A stretch of DNA of 64,000 bases from Nymphaea colorata (lineage: Eukaryota; Streptophyta; Magnoliopsida; Nymphaeales; Nymphaeaceae): the NCBI RefSeq assembly GCF_008831285.2, contig NC_045144.1:16539858-16603857 (forward strand), in the 5' to 3' direction. A program made the translations under genes and the position numbers. Positions 37,242 through 48,858 of the stretch are shown piece after piece. Every line of letters begins with the position of its first letter. The stretch's first letter is position 1. The notes under the pieces were generated by a model. The model was not told the DNA's origin, made no database searches, and saw only the letters and a list, made by a program, of their open reading frames with translations.

Positions 37242-37538
37242 AGCAGAGCTAGAATTCTAACTTTGTGCCAGGACCTACGGTCCAAGGGACAGTCTCAGGC
37301 AGACAGTTTCTATGGGGCGTAGGCCTCCCAAAAGGTAACGGAGGCGCGCAAAGGTTTCCTCGAGCCGGACGGAGATTGGCCCTCGAGTGCAAAGGCAGAA
37401 TGGAGCTTGACTGCAAGACCCACCCGTCGAGCAGGACGCAAGTCGGCCTTAGTGATCCATCGGTGCCGAGTGGAAGGGCCGTCGCTCAACGGATAAAAGT
37501 TACTCTAGGGATAACAGGCTGATCTTCCCCAAGAGTTC
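37242..37538 (+). pseudogene. rrn23: Plastid 23S rRNA fragment (domain V), nuclear copy
   Basis: About 297 bp contain hallmark plastid 23S words: ggacctacggtccaaggga, gtaacggaggcg, cttgactgcaagacccaccc, ggaagggccgtcgctcaacg and actctagggataacaggctg, ending at cccaagagttc. This covers the peptidyl-transferase approach. Changes such as gagcaggacgcaag for gagcagggacgaaag and atggagc for agggagc show decay. It cannot act as rRNA. Confidence 0.85.
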
Positions 37539-37802
37539 GTAACAAACACACTTTCATGAATTTATCCCCAAGATTGAGGCAGATTTACACAATACTACTT
37601 AGTTCATTTTCCTTAAATTGGACCCAAACTTTGTGACCAATTCATAGTACTTTTTTGTTAACGTTTTTTAATTCATTGCAAGCGGTTAGAAACTAATAAC
37701 ACAAATATCAAAAATTAACTGGATTTGCAATAAATAAAAATTAGAAACTAAAAAAAACAGTTTGGCATTAAAAAAATTTTAAAAATGAATAAAATTAAAA
37801 AA

Positions 37803-38219
37803 TAGGGATTGCATTAAAACCAGACATGCTTTTAACCATAACTCTTTTTTTGGATATTTGTTTGTTTGGATTTTGTTAAGGACAAAAGAAAATTTGTATC
37901 TGAATTTGAATCAGAAGTCCAATTTCACAACCCAAATCTGATCCATATCTGATTTTTACATTCACATCTAAATCAGTATTCAAATTTTAAAACAAATCTA
38001 ACCAATTTTCAAAATGTAAATGTGTTCGAGTAGGATATTAGTTTAAAACTAAATCTGACAAGAATCCAAATTTGATCGAATACTTATGCATATCATACCG
38101 AATTCAATCGAGTGTCATTTCTTATATCTAAATCTGATCCAAGTTCTCCATCGGATATTAATTTTTTTTTTCCAATTTCCCATCTTTTTCGGAACCGTTC
38201 ACTTGGATATTTCATCTGT
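37803..38219. mobile_element. Ancestral unit MITE, unit 4 copy
   Basis: It begins tagggattgcattaaaacc and matches 30540-30969 throughout. The last approximately 15 bp, including TTGACATCCCTA, are deleted, leaving tactagctgg directly after catctg. Confidence 0.65.
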
Positions 38220-39201
38220 ACTAGCTGGGAACCGTTCTCTCTATGACATCACCACATTCTATCTTGAATCCGGCTTTTGCAGATGCTGAGAGTTGATGAA
38301 TGCAGCTGATCTCTTTCCTTTGCAATGTTAAACTAACTAAGCAGAGTTTTAAGAGACAAGGGGGCCTGGCCCCTCCCTCAGATTTTAGAAAATTCAAAAA
38401 TTTATTTGTATACATTTTAAAAATTTTAGTTTAACGTATATAAGAGATTTGAAATTTTTTATTTAGGCTCTTATTAACATTTTGAAAACATAATTTGGCT
38501 CCTGCAACCAAAAATTTCTGGCTCCGCCCCCGCCAAGTCTCCCACTATAATTTGTTCTTCTGGTTTGCTTTCTCTTCTCCCTCTGCAAGACGATCTGTCA
38601 AATCACTCTCTTAAAGTAATCCAGCATTCGATCATTAGTACTCAAACAAACTCTTGGGTACTGACATCCACAATTGGTTCTCAAATCCAAGCTTTTTATA
38701 TGATATCGGGGATTTGAGATCCACTTTAGGGGTGGATGCTGAAACCCGCAGTTTGATAAAACTGTGGCTTTCAGCTATCATAGACTTCAAATCCACTCAA
38801 ATCTGAGATCCGTGAGAAATCAAAAGCAACCTCACTGATTTTGCTTTTTTCAAATAAGTTTTCATTTTTAATTTTTTTTTTTCGCATATACAAGAGTAGG
38901 GGTGGAGCTGATAGTTGCGCGTCTGAAAATTCAGAAGCTCTTGCCCACAATTTTAGATGCAACATTTTCAGATGGAGTTGCATGCACCAGCCTCCCAACA
39001 AATACATACCCCTCAAAAAAAAAGAGAGCGTTGGAACATTTTAGAAGTTTTTTGTCATAGGGTGTACATTTTAGTCTTTTTACTTTTTATGATCTTTTTT
39101 TTTTCATTTTCAAAGCCCTCCTTTTTTTACTTTATAACTGACTGTTACGCATTCCCGTGCAACCAGCTTGGTGCATTTAACCTGCTTCGTCCAAGTCCAC
39201 C

Positions 39202-39645
39202 AAAGGATGTCAACGGATCGGATTCGGTTCGGATACATCTTTAATCATATCCGCTTTTTTGGATATTCATATATTCGGATTCGGATTCAGATTCGAATAC
39301 GAATAAATCAAAGTCATATCCGAATCCGAAATCCGATTTTACAATCCGAATCCGATTTGTATATTTATATCCGAATCCAAATCCGAATTTTGAACCGGAT
39401 TTTGCCATTTCCTAAGTATTAGATAGAGGATATTTGTCTAAAAATGAATCTGATCCGAATCTGTATCCGAATACGATCCGATATTCATGTATATCCGAAT
39501 CTGAATCTGAATCTGCTCGGATGTCATTTGTTAAATCCGAATCCGATCTGATTTTTTAATTGGATATTAAATTTTTATCTATATCCGTTTTTTTTAATCG
39601 GATCGATCGGATATCCGATTCAAATCGGATATATTGACATCCCTA
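39202..39645. mobile_element. TAGGGATGTCAA-family MITE, young insertion in unit 4
   Basis: It starts aaaggatgtcaacggatcgg and ends atattgacatcccta, with the regular gaatccgaatccg interior well preserved. The empty site is visible in unit 3 (about 31925-31965: cttcgctcaat...ctctctggccactatagtg), so the insertion followed the unit duplication. Target duplication is not clear. Confidence 0.75.
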
Positions 39646-40447
39646 CTCGCCACTGTAGTGTAGTGTTATGTTCGAAGCATAAGGATCTGCTGTCTTCGCC
39701 ACTTGTTACTAACATCTGCCCAATTCTGTCTGAATGGGCCGATTCAAATCGATCTATACAATCAATTAGGTTATACGGCTCATTCATGAGTTTCGTGCAT
39801 CCACGTTTAATTTTATTAGAAATATTTTAAGAATTTTTTTTTTTACCCGTTTGTAATCTTTTTCCATTCATTTTTTTTGAAAATGAATATTTAATATAAT
39901 ATTTTTCAGCTATGATTCATGACCAACTCACTAACCAAAGTTTTACAACACCGCGTCAATGTTCAACGGGCTAACCAAATTCAAAGTTTAGATTCTTTGC
40001 GTGACAATAACATGGTCCTGTCCTGTCTGACAAGAAAGCTATCACGCTAGAAATGGAGGACCATTCCTTGTTGAAGCTAGGAACGTTGCCTTTCATTTGA
40101 ATAACAACTTATCTAGGAATCTTCCACTGTACTTGGACTAAATATGAATCGTTGAAGCAACAAAAATTGTAAAGATGGAATTGGATGCTCAGAAGAATAA
40201 AAGGAAAGAACAATCACCATGGGATTATAATTTCCTTAAGAAACAACTTCTATGCTCCAGTACATGATCCTGACTTTGGTTGCTAAAAATAGCTTCCAAG
40301 CGCCTGGTTGTAAAGCCCTTGGTGATAAAATTTAATTTCGAGAACATCTTTACGTTCTCCCCGTAATCTTATTGTCCTTTTGCCATTTGTTTCTTATAAT
40401 TTTATTCATCTCCCTGAACATCAAACTTTTCTTTTTACTTTGACAGT

Positions 40448-40737
40448 GGCTACATGGCTCCAGAGTTTGCCATAGATGGGCAATTTTCCACCAAATCTGA
40501 TGCCTATAAGGTTGGGCTACTGCTCTTAGAAATGGTCAGTGGTCAGACATGTAGTGGATTTCATCTCTGAAATGGGTTGTAGCCTGATTGGATATGTAAG
40601 TCTCTCTCTCTCTCTCTCTCTCCTATATCCATGGTAGCTAATAGAAATTGATAGGTAATCTGAATTGACTCTATAGGGCGCATGGAGAATGTCAGATCTC
40701 ATGGATGGTGGCTTGCAAAAATTTCTTGTACGTTAGA
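40448..40737 (+). pseudogene. Receptor-like kinase fragment (activation segment to subdomain X)
   Basis: From 40448 the plus frame reads GYMAPEFAIDGQFSTKSDAY then GLLLLEMVSGQ. This matches the GYM(S/A)PEYAMDGxFSxKSDVYSFGVLLLEIVSG segment of plant cysteine-rich or S-domain receptor kinases, with the DVYSFG core damaged to DAYKVG. It runs into a stop at 40568. A second in-frame piece at 40680-40737 (AWRMSDLMDGGL) matches the start of the next kinase exon (AWxLWxEGxxxELMD), so an intron was retained and the source was genomic DNA, not cDNA. No ATP-binding lobe or extracellular domain is present. Confidence 0.6.
40600..40622. repeat. (CT)n microsatellite
   Basis: About 23 bp of TC dinucleotides within the kinase fragment intron. 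Confidence 0.85.
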
Positions 40738-43700
40738 ACATTTTTAATGTTTCATACATCATGTTTATGACTGTTAGATTATTGAAGATTGTGGTTTACA
40801 CAAATTTCTTGTATGTTAGATCAGATATGACTTTTATCATTTTTGTTAGATATAAATTTTGGTGTGGTTATTGTTATTGATGAATACTTTTTAGGTGTGG
40901 TCTATCTCGATAATTCACTATAATTTTGTTGCTTAGGACAGATCGTTCTATGTCAATTGCGCAAACACTCTTTATATGCTCACGTTAGGACAGGTCGACG
41001 CATACGCTAATTACCAACATTATATCTATTTGAATTTACATATGGCTATGGTTTCATGCGTGTATGTGTGTAAGAGAAGACTAAAATGAGGTAAATGCAT
41101 GTTTATATGAGTGTAATACCATGACAAACATAAGCCACTGTAGGTGCCAACTGAAGCTTTAATTTTGAGATGCAACCCTAATATAATACGCATCTCATAA
41201 GCATGTTCAAGGCAAATGACTTTCGTTCAATCAGTATGTACGTTATCGTTTGGGTAAATCATAATTGGCAACAAAATTTGGTTCTAATTTACTTGGATCC
41301 ATGTCCATAGTTCATGAGAACAAGGAAAATGGAAATGGGTATAATGTTTGTGCTTAGGGATGTAAATGGATCAGGTATAGGTCAATGTCAATCCAATTAC
41401 GAATCCATTTTGAGAAATCTGAGCTTCAGATCCAATTTATAATCAGCTCCATATCCAATATGCAGCTTCAAGAAGTCCGTGGGAGCAGTAACTTATGTGG
41501 GACTAAAACTCTGTTTGGCAAACGGAATAGCATGTACCTGTTCCCTAAGCGTAGCCCGAAGATTGGGGGTAGATTCATGAAACATCTTAAAAATTTTTAT
41601 GCGAATGTGCCTCAATTTTTTATATAGATCCATGAAACAGTTACAAAATGTTCCACTTATCATATGGGTCTTACGTGTATCACCATATTTTCACATTAAC
41701 CTTTGACGCCCACCGGCTGAAGGTATATAAGGGGTGCACATTGGTTTTCAAGGATTTCAATAGGAGATGGAAACCAAGATCTATAAAATTCAATCAGAAC
41801 TTCAATTGGATAAGTTGAAAGCGAAACCTAGTTCATGATGCTTTTTTTTTTTAATGGGTAGATCGTCAGCCTTGTTAGTTGAGGATTGAGATCAAAATTG
41901 TTGGTCCATGCAAATACTTTTCATTACTAAACATGAAGAGGGCGATTGACAAACTAGGACCCAATTAAAATAAAGAATTTCATAAACCACAGCCAAATCC
42001 ACTTATTAATTATTCAAATTCATGGGACCAATCTGTATAGTTACACTTCATGCTTTCTTGGCAAAATCATGTCACCAAGTTCATCATGATATAGCAAAGC
42101 TCTGTAGGTTGACACACCTAAGAGCCAAACACTTGCCCAAGATACATGAGCATAATGTATATGGATCTATGGATTGCTTATGATTTTCTCTCTAGTTAAG
42201 GAACAATTCCCGAAGTGTCAGCATCCATGAATTGTTCTTCCGGCAATAAGTAGAAAGCATTTCAAGTTTGAAAAAGTAGAATTGTGGTTATTCTCTCAAG
42301 GTACAATATTTCTCATCCACTTAGCTATTGTCACTGGGTACATTTTTCAATGAATCTCAAAGGCACGAGTTTATATTAGCATTCACTCTCATAAGAATAT
42401 CAAAGGAAATAACTTTACTGAAATTACCAACTGTAACAATGTTCGAAATTAACATAAACTAAAACAAGAAAAACTTCATTCTCTTTTTGTTCCGTAAGAC
42501 TTTCTGGTAAGCCAAACACAGTAACATCATATTCCAAAAATCAACTATAAGACTATTTAATTTTCAGACAATAGAATTTGCAGTATTGGCAATTCTTGGC
42601 CACGAATCAGCACAATTCTTTTCCATAGGCCTCGTAACACTTATCCTGCATGAACATACCAATATACATATTAGATATCCATCTTAGCATTGCTCAGTGA
42701 CCATGTATGCACCAACTCATTTTTTTTGTACTTAAAGTGGTCTTTCCACATAAAGCAAGTTAAAGGGAATAGGGAGAGGAATAAAGAATGAAAGTAAAAG
42801 GAAGCGCTGAAGCTGAAAAAGAGATGATGTTGTTTTTTGGTAACATGACTCATCTGATATCTTAATGTATGATGGACCATAGATATGGCTTGGTCTGGCA
42901 GATTTCTTCATCAGTAAAATCGAGGTTTTATATATATATATATATAATCTGCCATGTATGTTGATTAGTCTTTAAGACAATGAAAGTTAAGTTTAATACT
43001 AAAAGTAGTCAATGGGATCATGTTCTATACTAGATTTAGGTTTTTGTTACTACTATAAGGATTGTGCTTTCACAAGTGTCTTACAAGCTCCTAGATATGA
43101 TTTTCTTCACTTCATTATTAGGATTTTCTTCAGCATAATGGTCAGGATATTAAACATAAATAGATTGGAACAGGGATCTTGTTCATGAGTTTCTATTAAA
43201 AACTAAATTTGAGGATATCAATTTTTTTGTTTATCTTCATATTCATGCCTATTTACAACATTCCTTACTTTCAATGACTACTAATGTACTTTTCTGCTTG
43301 TGTTGTCAGTGTGCATGTGTATCAACTAAGTTGTATAACTTTCCCATGAAAAGCATATAAACTGTTTAATTGAAGCAAGAAAATATTATATCTTATGTTA
43401 TTGTCTTAATTCATATTTATTTATGTGTTTATATAGAATGTAGAGTTAAAACATGAGATAAACTATCATGTTTTGAAAGCATTATTAAAAAAGAAGATAA
43501 ATTATATGTTTAAGAAGTTATTTCTAGGATAAGAATAATGTGTTTTGATCTTCTCAAAGTTACACTATGGTAGAAAATAATTTCTGAATAAATGTAATAT
43601 TTTAAAAGATATTAAGAATATTGCCTAAAGAAAAATACTAGAATACCACTTGATTTTTATGAAAGAAATAATCTTATCAACTAAACGACCAAAAAAGTGG

Positions 43701-43751
43701 CTGGTTTGACTCTATGAATTCTATAAAAATATAATTAAAAAAACTCACTGT

Positions 43752-44319
43752 TCAGCGAGAGCGACGGTGGCTGGATGATCCTTCATGAGATGCATTCTTG
43801 GATGTTTTTCCACAATATTGCTTAACCTAAAAGTAAAACATAAAAAATATTCATTGCATATCAATAAACTTTAATTTAGAAGTGAAGAAAATATATCAGT
43901 CTCAAAAGAAACTTGCAAATGAAATAATTATATGCTTCTCATACTACATACCATTGACGGCGTTACATACTTAATTTCCAGTTGTACGTGATTGCAAAAA
44001 ATACATACAATTCCAATTTCTTCATCAAGATGGAATTGATGTTGACATGTATTTGATGACCGGGTTGTATTCTTAGCAGGCTGATGCTAAACCCAAAAAA
44101 TGTCAAATTCAAGTTCGTATTTTCAAAAAGGATAAAATACATTGAATAATGTGTAATTATTTGAGTATTTCTCACCTTTTTTTTGCATGAAGCATCTAAT
44201 TCATTCCAAAGTTCTTCTTCAGAATTTGTTTTTTCATCATCGGACTCTGATTCATCGGATGACCATTTCAATGGCAAAGACACATCTTTTCTTGAATCTT
44301 TGTTCTTGTTCCTTTTATC
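43752..44319 (-). pseudogene. CLASSY/DRD1-like three-exon remnant, unit 5 (frames open)
   Basis: Exon A is 44176-44319 (acceptor TTGCAG, donor GTGAGA), containing WSSDESESDDEK and EEELWNELDASCKKK. Exon B is 43952-44086 (donor GTATGT) with CQHQFHLDEEIGIVCIFC and VQLEIKYV. Exon C is 43752-43826, with TGA at the same place as units 2-4. All are open, in phase 0, with canonical junctions. The upstream 1.5 kb is conserved with the other units but gives no consistent reading frame, so the true start of any transcript is unknown. Confidence 0.6.
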
Positions 44320-46253
44320 CTGCAAGAACAAATAACTTCAAAAACAAAGTTTCGTATTCTATTTTGGAATGTGTTTTTTATTAGACATTTTAGGCATAAC
44401 AATATCCATATCTAAACAAGTTATATTGAAACAAAAATGATAGCTTAAATTGCCCAAAACTCAAATATCAAAAACATGAACATGAGACTCTCAAATGTCA
44501 CTTAGGTCCTTGCATCTCTCCAACATCCATTTATTTTTAAAACAGGCAACTAATCTTTTTACATTTTTTTTATCATTTTTGAAAACATAAAATATTACCA
44601 GCCCATTTACTATCTTCATCTATGATCCTAAAGATCATACATGAACATGATAGAAAATGAAGAATTAGTTATGCATAAAACATAAAACGACACTAACATT
44701 ATTATTGTGTCTATCAATATATGCTGTTTAAAAAGTATGCAAAGAAATAATATAATCAAAACCAATTATAGGACTCAAAAACCATTACTTATCGGTTGCA
44801 AAGCAGACAAAAATATATGTATAGACCAAAAAAAAAAAAGCAGCATTAGACAATACCATTAGTGAATGTCCACAGTAAGAAAACAATGCCAAAAACAGCC
44901 ACAGTCACCCTGCTGCTATGTCCTTTGCCAAAAGTTCACTAGTTGCTGCCTAGATTGTATAGAACCATTCAATACTGAAGAAAACATGTAATGTGAGTAT
45001 ATATAGAGAAACAATTGTCAACAACACCATAAACTTTCAGCTATTTACAAAATGAAGTTAGATCCTACAAATGAGAAAAAAAATCGACGAAGATTTTCTT
45101 ACAAAAACTTTAGGGTGGATAAAATATTTAACTTAATCCCAAAGATCCAATTTGATATGTTTTAGATATATTTCCTAACAATGAGTTATACACTGAACTT
45201 ATTGTATATAAGTACACAACATTTGAATCAGCTATGTCCATGGACCTTGACTCTTCGGGTCACACTTCATATAAATGTAATCTCTCCATCCCTTTTGCCA
45301 TCACGCAGTTGGTTTTATGCTTATTTTGGCTTACATAACAAATCTGCATAATCTTGAGATGTTAATAAGTCTTCATTAGTAATCAATAATTTTCTAATTC
45401 CACAATTTTTCATATTTAGAAGTTCAATAAATGACGAAAATCTATGACAAATAGAGAGAAATGGTCAAGATTTCAGGTTGAAAACTTTTGGGTACAAATA
45501 TTTAATATAGATCTTCATCTCTTTCACCAAGATTTATGTAAATTTACCATAGATTTATTTTCTAATATTGAGCTTTTATATTTAAATATTGATGTTATGG
45601 TATCACCTCCAAGCACAAGATGATCTGATCTGGGATGAACTATCAACTATGAGAGAGACCTCCCATTAATGAACCAAACACTACAAAAAAAAAAAAAGTG
45701 TGAATTAGAGTGAGCTAAGTGCTACAGTAGTGACAGGCTGACTATGAAGAGAGATGTGGAGCTTTCAAGAATTGGTCGTTGAACGACGGTTTCCAATCAC
45801 CAATGCAACAGCAGTGGTTTCCAACCATTTTCTCACCATGAAAGCAGTGGTTTCCAACCATTTTCTCACCATGAAAGCAAATTTGGAAAGGGAAAGCTGA
45901 AAAGTGTGGAAACTGATTGGAAACTGAAAAATTTGTTCGGTAACAAGCACACTTTCATGAATTTATCTCAAAGATTAAGGCAGATTTACACAATACTACA
46001 TATGTTGGTTCATTTTCCATAAATTGGACCCAAACTTTGTGACCAATTCATAGGACTTTTTGTTAACATTTGTTACTTCATTGCAAGCAGACAGAAACTA
46101 GAAACTCCTAACACAAAAATGTGTTGTTTTCATTTTAACACTTTTTTCGTTGTTGTTTTTATGAGTTTTAAACAACTAGTTTAGTGATTGTGTTTTATTC
46201 AAAAAAAAAAAAAAAAGCATTTTTTGTGACTGGTTCTTAAGCTTGTTTTGGTG

Positions 46254-46700
46254 CTATCTGGTAGGGATTGCATTAGAATCAGACATGCTTTTGACCATAA
46301 CCTTTTGTTTTATATTTATATGTTTGGATTTCATTATGGACAAAGAAAAAATGTATCTAAATTTGAATCAGAAATCCAATTTCACGACCAAAATCTGATC
46401 CATATCTGATTTTTACATTCACATCTAAATCAGCATGCAAATTTTAAATCAAATCTAACCAATTGTCAAAATGTAAATGTGTTCGAGTAGAATATTTGTT
46501 TAAAACCAAATCGGACAAGAATCCAAATTTGATCGGATACTTATGCATATCATATGGAATTCAATCGGATGTCATTTTTTATATCTAAATCTGATCCAAT
46601 TTCTTCATTGGACATTAATTTTTTTTTTCAATTTCCCATCTTTTTTTGGAACGGTTCACTTGGATATTTTATCTGATATATTGACATCCCTACTAGCTGA
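46254..46700. mobile_element. Ancestral unit MITE, unit 5 copy
   Basis: The element at 46262-46692 begins tagggattgc and ends ttgacatcccta. The flanks CTATCTGG and CTAGCTGA are mutated forms of the CTAGCTGG duplication seen in unit 3. Confidence 0.7.
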
Positions 46701-46890
46701 AAACCGTTCTTTGGCATGTCCACATTCCATCTTGAATCTGGCATGCTGAAAGTCCATGAATGCACCTGATCTCTTTCCTTTGCAACGTTAAACGAACTAA
46801 CAGAGTTTTAGTTCTGAGCATAGGCAAGGGTTTTAGAAAATTCAAAAATTTTCTAAAATTTTTGCATGCGCCGGAGCCCTGCGCCCCCCA

Positions 46891-46909
46891 CCCCCCCCCC
46901 CCCCCCCCC
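46891..46909. repeat. Poly-C run
   Basis: Nineteen consecutive C following gcgcccccca, inside the ggccctggcccc repeat of unit 5. Confidence 0.85.
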
Positions 46910-47475
46910 TCCTTCAGATTTTAGAAAATTCAAAAATTTATTTGTATACATTTTTAAATTCTAGTTCAATGTATATAGGAAATTTGAAATTTTCTATTTA
47001 AGTTCATGTTAAAATTTTGAAAATATAATTTGGTTCCTGCAACCAAAAATTTCTTTGTTCTCCTAGTTTACTTCCTCTTCTCTTTCCACAAGACTATCTG
47101 TCAAATCACTATCCTAAAGAAATCCAGCATTCAATCATTAGTACTCAAACAAACTCCTGGCTATTGAAATCCACAATTGGTTATCAAATCCAAGCTTTTC
47201 ATACTATATAAGGGATTTGATGTCCACTTTTGGGGTGGATGTGAAACCCACAATCAAATCCACTCAGATCTGAGATCCGCGAGAAATCAAATGCAACCTC
47301 ACTGATTTTTTTTCCTTTTTTGAAGCAAGTTTTTATTTTTAAAAGTTTTTTGCGCATATAAAGGGCAGGGGGTGGAGCTGGGGGTTGCCGCTTGAAAATT
47401 CGCAAGCTTCTATATATTTTCCTGCCCACAATTTTCAGATCCAGTTGCGTGCAACAGTGATGAATATTACGTATG

Positions 47476-48056
47476 GGATCAAACACGCGCATTGCTAAAG
47501 TGCAAAGGGCCAAGATGCCGACTTAATTTTTGAGATTTGAGACAGCTTAATATTAGATCTATATATATTGAAATCAATTGGCTTCCAGAGCATTCCAGAG
47601 CATCACAGGATGGATTTTTTTTTTATTTTTTGTCACTAAAAAACTGCCGCAATCGGTTATAATTTTGGCGACCATTTATGTTTGGTTATAGTTTTTCAAG
47701 GTTTTTAACAGCAGCTTTTACATTCTTAGCAATGAAAAATAAAATAGCTGAACCAGCAACTAGGCTTGGACATCGGGCCAAGCTGCAGCATAACTGCAGC
47801 CCGAGTCCAACCCAACAACCCGAAACTTTGGCCAGGGCTCGATTAACTTTAAAAATATATTTTTATGTAAAATAATATAAAAATATAATTAATTATAATA
47901 TATATGTGATAAAATAATATTTAAATGTAAATTATGGGGCTGAGTCGAGCCTGCATGCAGCTCAAAAATTTAGGGGCTTAGTGGGCCAGCCTGACAAGTT
48001 ATCGAGCTGACCCGAGCCCAACCAATTTGTAGGCCCCCAGGCCGGAGCTGGGTAGA
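47476..48056. other. Intergenic with ggccgagctg dispersed repeat
   Basis: From about 47765 to 48050 the strand alternates GC-rich gggccaagctgcagc/cccgagcccaacc words with an AT-rich core. This matches the family at 24160 and 51300-51620. No gene is seen. Confidence 0.5.
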
Positions 48057-48080
48057 AGTTGTGCACTTTTGTGCACAACT
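48057..48080. repeat. Perfect 10-bp inverted repeat with TTTT loop
   Basis: AGTTGTGCAC, then TTTT, then GTGCACAACT. A related gtgcac word recurs at 48096, and gtgcac/gtacac words lie near 48159 and 48179. Confidence 0.8.
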
Positions 48081-48827
48081 TTTTGTGTACAAGATTGTGC
48101 ACGTAACCAGTTTCGCTACCTTGAAAGAGGTGACTGCACATGTGGTCCGAAGCTGTTTGTGCACTACACGAAAAATTGTACACATGGATGGGCCATGGCC
48201 TCACCCCAACCTAAATGAAAAATATATATATAATGTAAAAATTAAAAAAAAAATTGCCTCCATGTATTTTTTAAATAGGAGTTTAGTTTGTCATTACCCA
48301 AATCCAACATACAAAACCCAGCTCTAATTTGGTCCCGCCTTTGAAAAAAATCCTCGTTTCGCCCCTGCTCCTATTAAAATTATAAAAAGAAAGATAAACT
48401 TCTTAAAAGAATAGGAAGACATTGTGAAAAGGTAAAAAAGTTGGAGTATTTTTATAATTATTTTTAAAAATATCCTTTTTAGTCTTTTAAGTTTTTTTTC
48501 ACTTGTTTTTATCCTTGCAGGAAGTTTTCTTCTTTATATTAAACAGAAGCGTTTTTGTTATTAGGTATGTCGGTGCACAATTTCTTTGACACACGAGGGT
48601 GCATGCTCGCATGCATGCAAAACTAGTTGTATTGTTTTTCTTTCTTTTCACCTTCACTATAACCCACTTCAGTTGCAACTGTCTTCTTTTCTCTTATTTT
48701 TCTTCTTTCTTTTTTTCTCTCTCTTATGGGTCTTTTTTGTCTATCTATATTACACAACCACTAGTAGTAGAAACAAAAAAATTGACTGGAGGGGCACCTG
48801 TTTAGAAACATTTATATATAGAGAAGC

Positions 48828-48858
<31 letters not shown>

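Larger units (their letters stand above)
36924..37538. other. Plastid DNA insertion (NUPT), mosaic of atpA and rrn23
   Basis: About 615 bp interrupt unit 4 where units 3 and 5 read straight through (ttgttc-ggtaacaa-type sequence at about 30150 and 45930). Both edges carry GTTC (36920-36923 and 37535-37538). GTTC is also the next plastid rrn23 sequence at the right edge, so it may be joining microhomology. The left part is atpA in reverse, the right part rrn23 forward. These genes are far apart in plastid genomes, so two fragments were joined before or during insertion. Confidence 0.85.
39915..41109 (+). other. 1.2 kb insertion at the unit 4/5 junction
   Basis: The unit 3/4 junction reads ...agctatg then cgtgtaatacc. 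At the unit 4/5 junction the same two words are separated by about 1195 bp. The inserted block carries a receptor-kinase fragment (40448-40737) and a (CT)n run at 40600-40622. No terminal repeats or target duplication were found apart from ATG at both edges, so the mechanism is unknown. Confidence 0.65.
41110..47475 (-). repeat. Array unit 5 (right end of array)
   Basis: It runs from the gtgtaataccatgac head to a tail of the unit 3/4 type that stops near 47475, after which no unit similarity is found. It contains the best-preserved three-exon remnant, a short TA tract (42930-42947), the ancestral MITE and a 19-bp poly-C run. A short internal duplication (gtggtttccaaccattttctcaccatgaaagca, twice at 45813-45878) is private to this unit. 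Confidence 0.65.

Noticed and set aside
37265-37522. 85-codon plus-strand protein frame
   Set aside because: This is the rrn23 fragment; the frame is incidental.
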